Of a DNA stretch of 64,000 nucleotides, positions 10,309-21,000 are shown piece by piece (position 1 is the first letter of the stretch; every line of letters starts with the position of its first letter). The DNA lies in NCBI GenBank assembly GCA_010909725.1, contig JAACMV010000001.1, forward strand, positions 655,533 to 719,532. Direction: 5' to 3'. Position numbers and translations under genes: made by a program. The DNA comes from Picochlorum sp. 'celeri'. Its lineage: Eukaryota > Chlorophyta > Trebouxiophyceae. The notes beneath the pieces are model-generated. The model was not told the origin of the DNA. It did not search any database and was given only the letters and a program-made list of their open reading frames with translations.

Positions 10309-10631
10309 GTGCCTCATAGTATCACTGTATTCTATATACCTGTGGCTGTAAAAGCTCATATCAACGATTCGCAAACACGCATCAGTATACCCTAAAAGAT
10401 CAGATACAAGCCTGCTGTGACGATGTTGAGCGCTTGTTGTGAGCCTCCTGTATCCAAGTAAATGGTTTCCATGTCTTCTTTTCCAGTTGGGTCATCTGCA
10501 TGGAGGGTTCTAGAATTTTCGTTAGAATGTGACACATAACATTGCACATTGGCCCATGAACCCATTCAAATTTAATATTATACACATATATAGTAGATTT
10601 GGAGTATCCTTGTGCAATATAGATTTAAACA
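10309..10631. other. Intergenic region
   Basis: This is the 3' flank of the secreted protein gene and the promoter side of the Fes1-like gene. It is AT-rich with no recognised RNA gene, repeat or coding signal. Confidence 0.4.
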
Positions 10632-11842
10632 ATGGCGGAACAAGACGGAAATGAGGCCATGCCATTTTGGAAAGGTGCGCGGATTTTCCATGTCGGATAC
10701 ACATATGGACCATCCATTCACGCCTTATACATCTTATAGGGTTATTTGAATGGAGTATGAAGTATCAGGAGGCTGGGTCTTCGTACCAACAAGGACAGGC
10801 CTTGTCACAGGCTGATAAAGAGTGGTATGTTGATGGCAGATTGTATCATTCTCATGACGAAATGCCTTTTGATGCAATTTCCTATCTCTATTTAGGTTGG
10901 AGGATGCACTGAAGAATGCCATGGTGGATCTTGGAAAGAGGATGGTGGATATCAAAGAAGCTTTGGATGGGGAGGAGTGTTCCTCCATTCAAGAGAAGGA
11001 GACTATGCTGGATGAGTTGCAGGATTTAGTTGAAAGTATCGATCAGGCAAAAGACTTATCCACCATTGGGGGATTATCGACGTTGTTGAATGTCATGGAC
11101 AGCAACATCCCTTCACTGCAGTGGAGGGCTGCAGAGATTATAGCAACATGTGCACAGAATAATCCAGAGGTTCAGGAAAGCTTTTACAATGGAAATGTGA
11201 TGCCGCATGTTTGGAATTTATTGGATTCTGATGATGATTCGTGTCGGCTCAAGGCACTGCTTGCAGTATCGTGTCTTATACGAGGGTGTCAGAAGTTGCA
11301 CGAATACTTTTCAGAGCATCACGGTGCAACAAAATTGATCGATATGATGCGTGCTGAGAACAATAGTACTAATGAGAGAATTATCAGGAAATGTCTTCAG
11401 ATTCTTCAGTATGCTTTGAGTCACTCTTCTGCTGATAGACAGGAAGTGGATGCCCTTGGTCATGTGTTGCCAGAGTATTTGACAAAGGTTATTAGCGATG
11501 ATGGACACGACCCAGATGTACAGGCGGCTGCTTTAGAAGTGACCAAAGTTTTGGGGATGCATGGTATATGCGTACCGACTCATGTAGGTGGAGCACCATG
11601 ATGGATGGAAGCATGTCGTAGTGTAGATGGATGTCATGACTTTTTTTTTTTTTCGTGGTCTGCAGAAATCAGAAATCATCCAAGGTGTGGAACTCTATCT
11701 TGCGAGAATGGATGTGTGTCCAGAAGAGGATTGGGGAGCTGCTGAAGACGGAGTTGCTGCAGCCAAGGATGTGCTTGCAATGTTGAAGCGAGAGACTGTG
11801 GATTCCAGGGATGCACACGAGATGCGACTCATCATTCGATGA
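10632..11842 (+). CDS. FES1: Hsp70 nucleotide exchange factor, Fes1/HspBP1 family
   Basis: Four exons were joined: 10632-10674, 10740-10824, 10896-11583 and 11666-11842, giving 330 aa. The introns are 65, 71 and 82 nt long; the last has a long T tract before its acceptor. The N-terminus (LFEWSMKYQE, then QADKEWLEDAL) and the repeated helices that follow (LQWRAAEIIATCAQNNPEVQ, CRLKALLAVSCLIRG) fit the armadillo-like fold of HspBP1/Fes1. These proteins open the Hsp70 nucleotide-binding lobe in the cytosol. The Fes1-type helical end (LARMDVCPEEDW) lies in exon 4. All junctions keep frame and the first two exons recover the family N-terminus. Confidence 0.85.
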
Positions 11843-11855
11843 AAATAGTTTCCTA

Positions 11856-13226
11856 TCATAAAAATTCATCTATATTGACAATAACTGGGCCATCTTCATC
11901 ATCCAAGAGTGCGGATATCCCCACATCTTGTACTGGACCGCATTCCCAAGAGAGTGAGGATGATATCAGTCGGCCCAGGCTGACAACACGTGAATACAGG
12001 TCCGGATCAAAGGCATCGCTTTCCGATTCTATGCGTCGTATGAATGATACAGACTTTTTCTTCAAGAAACTGTCTTCTAAAAGTTGTTCAAAAACAGCAT
12101 CTCCTCCAGCATTATTGACAGATGGTCCGAGATCATTATTGTGCCGAACGCCCTTGCTACTACTATTACTCTTATGAAAACTGAACGAAAGTTGGTCGTA
12201 TATGATGCGTAACGCATTTTTAAATAAATTTTCCCTCCCACACGTGACTGCTTCTTCGCAACTGAAAAGCAGCGCAAGAATATGTTTCCACTGTAAAAAC
12301 CCTTCAATAGAGTGCCCAAGAAGAAAGGAGATGAAAGAGAATTGAAACTCACCCAAGAAGAGCGACTCATCATTCCCAAAATGATCCTTCAGAAGGGCAT
12401 CTAATGCTTTTGACTTGTCCATATTCCATGCCGTCAAATCCTCAGGACTCAAATTGGCATTTTTAATCAGTTGTGGAACAGGAGTGAAATGACACCGACC
12501 TGCATGCGAGGCCCCACTGTGAGACATCTCTACAGTGGAGTCCTTCAACTGCTCATCCAACGCAACCTCAGCCTCTGTCTTTATATGTTTTCCATCTTGG
12601 CGAAGGAGTGTATGGTCCCCTTCAGCAATGATGCACACATTTCCCCCTGTAGGAGCTACTCTCTTCAACACACGACTGTCAATATAGCCGGACAGGCCCA
12701 TCCATTCCTCATGCGCTCTCCACGATACTGTCGGCCCTTCCTGTCCCCGCACCGCATGCATGGTTACATATGACCCCAACTCTCTATCCCATCGCAGTTC
12801 ACGAACCATCCCCTCTACTCTTGCCATATCTGGGGACTCCTCTTTGATGCGCTCCAGTATCTCCTCCTGACCATTCCATTTCCAACCCAACACAGGCCCA
12901 TGCAATGCGCTATCAACCATCCACGCAGTATCATGATCCATCCCAGCGCATCTGTCGTCATCAGACCGCTCCACCTTTGGAACCTCCACAAACATGGCCG
13001 TCACAGGCCCAAACCTGGATCCAATAGCGTCATATGCTGCATATGACACAACATGTGTTCCATGAGGCACATGCTTTATTCCTTTGAACGACTCTCCAAC
13101 TGTATATACATACTGGTCAACCCCTACAGCACTTCCGACAGGAACGTCCAGAATAACAAGGGTTCCACAGTGAAAGCAAGAACAAGGCTCTTCAGTTCCT
13201 CTTGCTGCTGCTGACACAGAAACCAT
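11856..13226 (-). CDS. AAR2: AAR2 splicing factor (U5 snRNP assembly)
   Basis: The gene encodes 456 aa from ATG 13226; the frame is open a little further upstream but without an ATG. The N-terminal beta-rich domain shows TLVILDVPVGSAVGVD, FKGIKHVPHGTHVV and GPVTAMFVEV, the typical opening of AAR2. The alpha-helical C-terminal domain shows LGEFQFSFISFLLGHSIEGF followed by WKHILALLFS. AAR2 holds Prp8 in the cytoplasmic U5 snRNP precursor before Brr2 joins. The middle contains a long polar linker, making the protein longer than human AAR2 (384 aa). It converges on the Fes1-like gene with 13 bp between stop codons. Confidence 0.88.
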   Translation of the reverse strand: MVSVSAAARGTEEPCSCFHCGTLVILDVPVGSAVGVDQYVYTVGESFKGIKHVPHGTHVVSYAAYDAIGSRFGPVTAMFVEVPKVERSDDDRCAGMDHDTAWMVDSALHGPVLGWKWNGQEEILERIKEESPDMARVEGMVRELRWDRELGSYVTMHAVRGQEGPTVSWRAHEEWMGLSGYIDSRVLKRVAPTGGNVCIIAEGDHTLLRQDGKHIKTEAEVALDEQLKDSTVEMSHSGASHAGRCHFTPVPQLIKNANLSPEDLTAWNMDKSKALDALLKDHFGNDESLFLGEFQFSFISFLLGHSIEGFLQWKHILALLFSCEEAVTCGRENLFKNALRIIYDQLSFSFHKSNSSSKGVRHNNDLGPSVNNAGGDAVFEQLLEDSFLKKKSVSFIRRIESESDAFDPDLYSRVVSLGRLISSSLSWECGPVQDVGISALLDDEDGPVIVNIDEFL

Positions 13227-13587
13227 TCTTCTTCTCTTCCGCTTCGGAACCGCCCCATAAAACCACACAGTAATTCATACTGGTTAGAAGTATCTGTTGA
13301 AAATTTCTATGACGCATGCATGCCGATGGACGATGAAGAAATAGAAACGTCCTCCATGCCTCGCTCTTTGCCATGTCCCAACCAATGAAGGCATCCCGTG
13401 ACCGACCTTATCTAGGCATCGTTCTTCCATCGCTACTTGCCCATCAAACGCATCATTTGATAGTATCCATAGGAGCTGCGAATTCATAGCCACGGCAACG
13501 AGATAAGCCATCAACACGTGCACGCGATGAAGAACATTTCGTCAATATTTTCCTTACAGACTTACTCCATTTGATACATTAGTCAAG
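13227..13587. other. Divergent promoter region between AAR2 and PETN
   Basis: About 360 bp separate two genes pointing outwards. No motif beyond ordinary mixed-composition DNA was recognised. It should hold both promoters and 5' untranslated regions. Confidence 0.4.
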
Positions 13588-14082
13588 ATGATGACCGTAG
13601 CCACCAAAACTGCCGCTGTGCGTGCCCCAGTGTCTGTCAGTGTGCAGCGCAGCAGACGCTCCGTTGTTGTGCGTGCAAGCGCAAACACCAACGACATGTG
13701 CCAGGTACGATGATGTTACAACTTGGATTAGAATTCATCCCGTATACCAGCCATTGTGGGTGATATGGGCGTGACATTGATCTGTTGGCTCCATGTGGTG
13801 CCTTGTCTGGGTAGTTTTGTCACGATCTGTGCTAAGACGATGCTGTCAGTATGTTTGATTGGAATATTAATTGAATCTGTTCATGTGCAGAAGGTTGCCG
13901 TGGGAACTGCTGCCCTCTCTGCCCTCACTGCTGTGGCCACCACCCCAGCTGCTCAGGCTGCCCAGGAAGCCATGATGGTGGCAGAGGGAGAGCCATTGAT
14001 TGTCCAGCTTGGATGGGCTGCCACTGCTGCTATGTTCACCTTTTCTCTGTCCCTTGTGGTGTGGGGACGCTCTGGATTGTAA
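13588..14082 (+). CDS. PETN: Cytochrome b6f complex subunit 8 (PetN), nuclear-encoded precursor
   Basis: Exon 1 (13588-13704) and exon 2 (13891-14082) with a 186-nt intron (GTACG donor) give 102 aa. The last ~30 residues carry the PetN signature: [24 protein letters not shown], a single membrane helix with the invariant VVWGRSGL end. The first ~35 residues are a Ser/Arg/Val-rich stroma-targeting peptide. A hydrophobic stretch ([19 protein letters not shown]) ending AQAAQEA resembles a thylakoid transfer domain with an AxA-type cleavage site. PetN is a small subunit needed for b6f assembly. It is plastid-encoded in land plants and red algae; a nuclear copy fits Chlorophyta. Confidence 0.95.
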
Positions 14083-14202
14083 GGAGTATGGATGTCAGTG
14101 TTTTTAAATTGTGTAGCAGATGGCTTTTGGTAGTTGTGTGTGGATCTATATTATATAATTCAGGAAAAGGATAGCATCTATGTAAAAGTCATTCTTTATG
14201 TA

Positions 14203-17044
14203 TCATTGTCTCCCCTTGGATTGCTTGATGAGGTGGCCCTCCACTTCTTCTATGGCTGCAGCAATGTCCTTCTTCTTCATCCCGCTGCTTTCTGCAATGC
14301 ACGATGCCAGTGCGAGTACCTGAGGGATGGAGTAGGACGGATGCGCCTCTGCCCACGTATGGAGGTCTGTGAGTGGGACGTAAAAGCCCTTGATGTAATC
14401 ATCAATGGAGCGAATTGCAGCCTCTCTCTGTGCATCTATCAGAGAACAGATTGTGGAATCTGCATTGTGTGATGGTTTTATTTTGTTCAGTATTTTTGAT
14501 ACAGCTTGTAGATCTAATGACATTGCTGCTCTGCCTTCCAATGTGCACTTTTTGACCTGAGATAGACCTTCAACAATGGCTCTGGAGACTGCTGGGAACA
14601 CAAAAGACCACATCTCTAACGCAGCTTCAGGCGGGCTTCTTTGCACGGACTCTAATTGTGCGGATAAAAGTTGAAGTTGGCGTGCCAATGTATCAGTCCA
14701 CCCGCTCGCTATCGATGGAGGCTCGCTCGGAAGGTAGAGACCTTGGCTCACTGCCACTGGCAACCAGGTCAGTGGTAACAACAAGCAACAGCAGGATCCC
14801 TGAAGGGCCCTGATCACGTCTGGTAAAATGCTTGATACCCTTGAAAAATGGTATTGGCACTTTTCCAGATCGACAGAGGACGCTGACGAGAAATTTCCTA
14901 AAAGACTGCCAAGCTGCTTCAGGAATTCTCCCAGCTCTCTCAGAGAATTGCATGTGATTATGCGCTCCACAAATCCATATAGATTACCAGAGTTACTGAT
15001 TGACGACGCCTGAGAAAATTTGTCTGAATTTTTGACTGGTTTATCATGGGATAGGATACCTACCAATGCAGATTCAGGGCTAGATGATTGAAACAAAGAT
15101 TTGTACTTTCCCAAGCTTGTCTCCCTCATAAAATGGAGGTATTCATCCAGCGATTCGGAGCTGTATACTGTTCCTCTCGTATTTGTATGACCAACAAATG
15201 TGGAGTACACATGTAGAATGAAAATGTCGACCAACTCTGTGAGCCCTGTTGCTATTGCTGGGGTGGCAGATGGCAAATCCTTCATAAGAGACACGTATTC
15301 CATCATCCATTTAATAAGCCTCCACAATGAATTTATTGTTTGGAGCGATTTTCCATCTCCTAAAACGACACTTTTCTGACGAAAAACTGCCTTTACATGT
15401 GACAGCATGTCAAGCACATCTGCATCACACTCAAAACTATAGTAGCATCATACATCACACTATTTAGAAAAAAGGATGAAGCGTACCTTCGCTATCTGTA
15501 TTCCATGGGTTACTTTGAGTCATCAAATCATCTAGTGTCTCATCGGAGATATCAGTGTAATCTTTCATAAACACTGCAGATCCATTCTCTTGAAGCCAGG
15601 GCAGTTCGATATCAATCACCTTGTATGTTTCCCTCTCAAGCACAATCTGGAGAGCTTCAATTGAATTCAAATGATGTCCTTTGAAGAACCTCAATGCTTG
15701 CTGACTTAGAATCGCCTGGAGCGCTTCTGGATTCTCCCCTGAGAAGGCGTGGCCAATGTTCAAAAATGTATTCACCCATTTAGACACCACGATAAAGTTC
15801 TCCCCGTGACCCAACTTCACCGCCTGTAGCACATTCATCAAAGAACCACTAATTTCATTCCAAACAAGTCGCCTGCCTCGTGGTAACGCTTCTCTGATCC
15901 CCTCCATCATCCTTTCTGCATGATTCAAATCATCCCTACCTGAAGCACAATTATTCCGACTATGCCACTGCTCGAGAGAATAAAACGAACACATTATATC
16001 GAATTCAACCTTGAGAACTTGTTGAATACAAACTCTAAAAGAATCCGCCGGCACATGCGCAAGCAAATCCATGAGACTCGAATCACTTGATACTGCCTGC
16101 CCATCCAACTTGCTATACAGCACACTAGCAATAACCTTCTTCACCTTGGCATACGGTGAGCTCGTATATGCCGATATAATTTCTTGAGTGGGAGATAATT
16201 CTCCTCCCCCAACCACTCTACTACTATCTGTTATGTACGAATACCCTTCCAGTAGACTGGAGTACCTCACAGCATCAAACTGCGTCGTCATGGACAAGGC
16301 TGTCTCGTACATTTGTTCAGCAATATCGCATAAAAGATCGTTTGCATCCCTAGATACCAAATCCGCGGCTTGGATTCCCAGTGGCAGCAACTCTGATAAC
16401 ACATCCCCACATGCCCCGCATTCCTGTACAGCTATTCCATAGTTTTCATTATCCATGTTTTCCCTGCTCTTCTCCAAAATACGTCGCGCGCTCTGCAATT
16501 TTTTCAAGATATCCAAAGTGCTAGATATACTCTTCTTTTTCTGAGCATTCTTCCAAACAGCAATGCCATGCTTGACTTCCAATGATGCCCTGGACAAATT
16601 TTCTCTTGACACCTTGGCCTGCACCTTGGCAGCCCCCAACACCTCTTGCAATCGAGATATACCATTCAAAGCATTATGAAAGTTATCATATTCCTTTAGA
16701 ATATTAGAACTCAGCGTATCATGGATGATGTCCAGGGCAGAACTTCTTCGTTCAGCAAGCTGAGCCAACTCTTCAGACTCAACATCAACTCCCATATTTT
16801 GCAACTCAAAATGCACCGCATCAAATCCATCATTGAAATATTCATCAGTTATCTCATTCAAAAGCGCCTCTTGATCATTCAAAAGGGCATCGTCCGCCCT
16901 CTGAACCCCACTGGGCAACAAGTCAGCCTTGTTGGCCAAAGCAAAAGACGAGTCAGGACTTTTGCTCGACGCAAGCTGAAATAGCCTACCAAGGAATGAG
17001 ACATTCTCGTTGCCTTTTCCTGGTGTATTGCTATTATTACTCAT
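14203..17044 (-). CDS. VPS50: VPS50/syndetin, EARP tethering complex subunit
   Basis: Exon 1 (15487-17044) and exon 2 (14203-15419) flank a 67-nt intron (GTACG donor), giving 924 aa; human VPS50 has 964. The N-terminal half shows the Vps54-like helical domain (DGFDAVHFELQNM, then HDTLSSNILKEYDNF and a LKKLQSARRILEKS helix) and FFKGHHLNSIEAL before the junction. The C-terminal domain shows SRAIVEGLSQVKKCTLEGRAAM and ends with a helix AAIEEVEG and a basic tail, as in syndetin. EARP tethers endosome-derived vesicles for recycling to the cell surface. The intron was placed by requiring frame between the two conserved halves. Confidence 0.85.
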
Positions 17045-17369
17045 ACTCTCCCCTCACACAGCTAGGAAAACCCGTTGAAATCCAAAACATTTCAGTTGGA
17101 ATAGAGCGATTCGCCCCCACAATCCTCTAACAGGTCATATGAATGAATAATTGCTCAATACATTGTCTTACAGTAATTTATAATGCTTTCCATGTGCTTA
17201 CACAGCCTTGTTTTAGGGGACATTCGTCGCCCTTTGTCTTCTTAAAAACAATAAAAATACTTGGCTACCAAATCCCAGAGACCCTCTGAGAAGAGCTCAA
17301 AGATTGCCTGGATATCTCACAAAATTGTAATATTTCCCATCGATATCAACCAATGACCAAGAGTTGGCA
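17045..17369. other. Divergent promoter region between VPS50 and the gene at 17370
   Basis: About 325 bp between outward-pointing genes. Nothing beyond probable promoter sequence was recognised. Confidence 0.4.
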
Positions 17370-18035
17370 ATGGTTGTAGCACTACAACAGTTTTGTTGTA
17401 GCCATAGTTGTCACTTAGGTGTGCCTTTTTGTGCTATTGGGGTCCAACAGCGTCGTACAAGACGATCAAGAGATATTTTGAACAGTTCATTAGAGTCCTA
17501 TGGCGTGAACAGAGACGGTCTTGGTAGATATTGCTTGCCAGAGTCAGGCACTGCTGGTGTCTCTGAGCCAGAGGCTATTGGGAGGTTTGACCTGGGCTCT
17601 GTGACCGGGACGTGGAAGAAATTGCCTGATAAAAGCGACTCAATGGATGAAGCATGTGATATGGTCGAGCTACCTTGGGTTTTTAGGAAGGCTTTGAAGT
17701 TTCTGAATACACTTGTGCTACTTGATGATCGGAGTACAATGTTCAAAACAGTCCTCAAGGCAGGTGGTATTATGGATGTTGTAGAGGAGTATCCATGGAC
17801 AGGAGAAACTGTCAAGCATTCTCGGCGAGATAAGAGAAAAGGTTTTCACACAGGCAAGGTTGAGATTGTTGATGGGAAATGGCCATCTATCATGGTCACA
17901 TGGGAGGGGCCATACAGTGGAACATGCAGGGATACCTTTGTATTGGAGCAGAATGGAGCCGAGCTACGGCAAATAACCGAAATGCAAGTAGAATCAAAGA
18001 GTATTAGATATGTTACAGTATATCAACGTGCATAA
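17370..18035 (+). CDS. Hypothetical, probably plastid-targeted small beta-rich protein
   Basis: The gene encodes 221 aa from ATG 17370. The first ~50 residues are Cys/Ser/Arg-rich and low in acid, suggesting a transit peptide. The mature part starts GRFDLGSVTGTWKKLPD, alternates short predicted strands, and ends QNGAELRQITEMQV. The GTWK start and strand pattern recall lipocalin or fatty-acid-binding barrels, but this is a shape impression and no family was recognised. It converges on the receptor cyclase gene with 13 bp between stop codons. Confidence 0.6.
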   Translation: MVVALQQFCCSHSCHLGVPFCAIGVQQRRTRRSRDILNSSLESYGVNRDGLGRYCLPESGTAGVSEPEAIGRFDLGSVTGTWKKLPDKSDSMDEACDMVELPWVFRKALKFLNTLVLLDDRSTMFKTVLKAGGIMDVVEEYPWTGETVKHSRRDKRKGFHTGKVEIVDGKWPSIMVTWEGPYSGTCRDTFVLEQNGAELRQITEMQVESKSIRYVTVYQRA

Positions 18036-18048
18036 ATGTAAGCATCAG

Positions 18049-21000
18049 TTAAAATATTCTCATTGAATCGTTCTTTTCATCTCCTTGGCCACGCCGGAAC
18101 TTCTCTGCTATTTTGTTTTTGATGTTTCCCGATTTCTTTGCCTCATCATTCGATGAGGTGGTAGGAAGAGACGTTTCTCTCCGCAGGCTCTTGCTCTCGT
18201 ACCACATTCTACTGTGGGATCTCACCTTCTCATTCATGTAGAAATGACCTTGGTCAGACAAGCTGTTGGTATCCCCATCTTCGCTGCCAATCGCATCACT
18301 CGTCTTGTCTGCGTGATGGTGGATACCTATCTTGTCTTTGTTTGCATGCAAGGCCTCCTCGAGGGCCAAGCTTGCATCCCAGTGGTCTACAACTTTTGAC
18401 TGTGCTGTTGGTGTTTTGACCAGAGAGTCACTGCCATCCCATTTTGCAAAATCGTCTAATGATCCATACGGGCCTTCGCAGCGCTTCAGGGCCTCTGAAT
18501 TATGATTTCGACTATCCTCGGGTGGCTTTACTGTTGGCGCCAACCTATGCCGTTCTGGTGAGTTTCTGATGCCGTGGAAGTATTCATGGCTCATTTGAGA
18601 TTTTGGTGTCGTTGCTAAACTAGATTCAGAATTTTTCCCATACGCGTTGGAAGACATGACAGCCTGTTTTAGTAATACCCCTCCAAGCGATGAGGTATCG
18701 CTGTAAGAAATATTGGCAGGCTGACCATCACTGGTTGACGCATGAAATGGCATGCTGTTCTCTGCACTGTCAACTTCTCTTGAGTTGGATCTAGCTGAAA
18801 ATGACATGCTCATTCGCTTAAGAATACCTGCATCTCTTGTTCTAGAAATTGATGCAAATATTCCTGGCTTGGATACATGTGGTTTCTCTGCCACAGTCGG
18901 ATGGAAGCCTGAGGAGGCTTCACTTGCTTTCCTCAAGGATGCCATGCGCCGTGTGATGTTTGTAGCAACCACTGAATGGACAACGCACGGGATCTCTTCG
19001 AATTCCCTCGATTGTAACAACCACGAGTCGGCTTGGAAGACAGAACGAAGATCTTCCAACCCCTTAATTTTCAGCTGTCCAATGGGGGTTAGGTAGACAC
19101 CACCACCAACCTGGTCTTTCAAGAAGGTATTATCACCAGAGAGGTACGCTCGTCCTCCATTCCACTTCATATTCGATAGAGTATCAAGCTTTGCAGCGTC
19201 AAAGAGAATCTGTCCTGGTCTGGCAATGTGCACCAATCTAGCTGCAAGGTTAGGAATCGTTCCATAATAATCAGCTCTTCCAGTGTTCAGCGGAGCTTTT
19301 GATAATGGGACTCCAGATGCCATGCCAATTCTAACAGGCAAGCCTCTCCACAGTAGCACCTTGCTTGACCATTGCTTGATTCCTACTCGACTCGATCCAT
19401 CATGCCACTGTGTTGATTCACTCTTGGGAATAGCCACTTCTGAATCTGACAGATAGCTATCATTATCCGAAGAATGGTCCCCATCATCAATATCAAAAGT
19501 AGGGGAGCATTCTGTCCATTCCAAGATCCTCTCTGGCCAATCGAGACCAACAAGTGCAGCTTGGACAGCGGCAGCCCATCTAATTGCTGCTTCTAGTTCT
19601 GCAAAAGCTAATGTGAATTTTCCAGGCTGTGGTTCTTTGCACTCGTACCCTCCATACTCTTTGAGCAGCTTTCTGATGGCCTTGGATGCTATTCCAATAC
19701 TTTTTGCGAATAGATGAAGAACTTCTTTGCTGGAGGCATCAGCCTTCTCGTCCTGCAAGTGCCTCTCTGCTTCAATCACTATTGCAGGTTTGACTATTTT
19801 CAAATGTGCTATTGTGACAACAGTGTTTGCAGCAGGTGCATCTCGATACCCTGGATCTATCATCGTTGTCTGTTTTGGCCGCGGGAACGTTCTTCTACTA
19901 AGCAGTTTGGGCATGACTTCCATGAGCAAAATTGGATCTGAGAAGCAGGGCTCTTTGAAGGCATGGGTACCCAAGCTAATAACAGTGGGGCCAGCAGGAA
20001 GCTGATGCTGGACAGCAGACCATGCAGATTCACTCAGAACAACCTGTCCACCATGCGCACAATCACTCAGTGCCCGAGAAGCCTCTTCTGCGGGTCCCAA
20101 GTAATCCATATGTGAAATACCATCAGGTGTGACTTTCGTCTGAGGTATTGGCCGAATACTATAATCACTGCTTTCGTGTATGCCTATTGAGATCCTTGGT
20201 CCTTTGAAAAGAAGTTTCCCGTCAGCAGAGCTTTCCTCTTTTCCATACCAATCTTGGAACTCTGAAGGCCATCGAACTGCCATCAAAATCACCTGAATCA
20301 AATGGCTCATTCTAACAGCATCAACAGCAGAGTGATAGGCCAAATAAAAATACCCATTTTCGGTTGTTCTGAACAAGTATCCCTGGTACTGCATGGAGCA
20401 GGCACAAATAGTCTCTTGCAAAAGTTCAGTCACTTTTGAGGGGATCTCACTCCTATTCGATGTCGCTGGAATGCAGTCTCTATCAAGCTTGATACATACA
20501 AATGCCAGGTTACCTTTCTTTGTCAAAGGCATTGGTGCTGAGGCGGTTGACAAAGCGGCACCCTGATTCAAGAGTCTAAGGTTCTTCAAATTAGCAGCGG
20601 TTTGGCCAATTGGCCTATGCAGAGGTTTCCCCAAAAGGCTTCGGATTTGGTACACCCATATTGGTTTCTGACTTGTTTCAAATGCGTATGATCCCAACTG
20701 TTCCACAACCGGGAATCCAGCCGAGCTCATGTCAGAACGCAACTTCTCCCACGCTGCATGTGTTAAAAGAACCTGACCTCCCTTTGCGGCCTCGCAGAGC
20801 TCTCGCGTGACCTGGAAGGCGCTACCAGAAAAAATCCTGTGTTTTGTTATTGAGTGGACTTGCTGGACGACGTGACCTTCATCTGCCCAATGTATGCCCA
20901 TCCGAATCCTTGGTCCTCTATATATGAAATGATTCTGTGACTTTGAATACACTGCCTCACAGCCTGATATTTTTAATACTTCTTTGGGCCATTCTATCTG

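Noticed and set aside
15420..15486. Apparent frameshift between the two halves of VPS50
   Set aside because: A 67-nt GT..AG intron restores frame and both halves match the same family, so no frameshift is needed.
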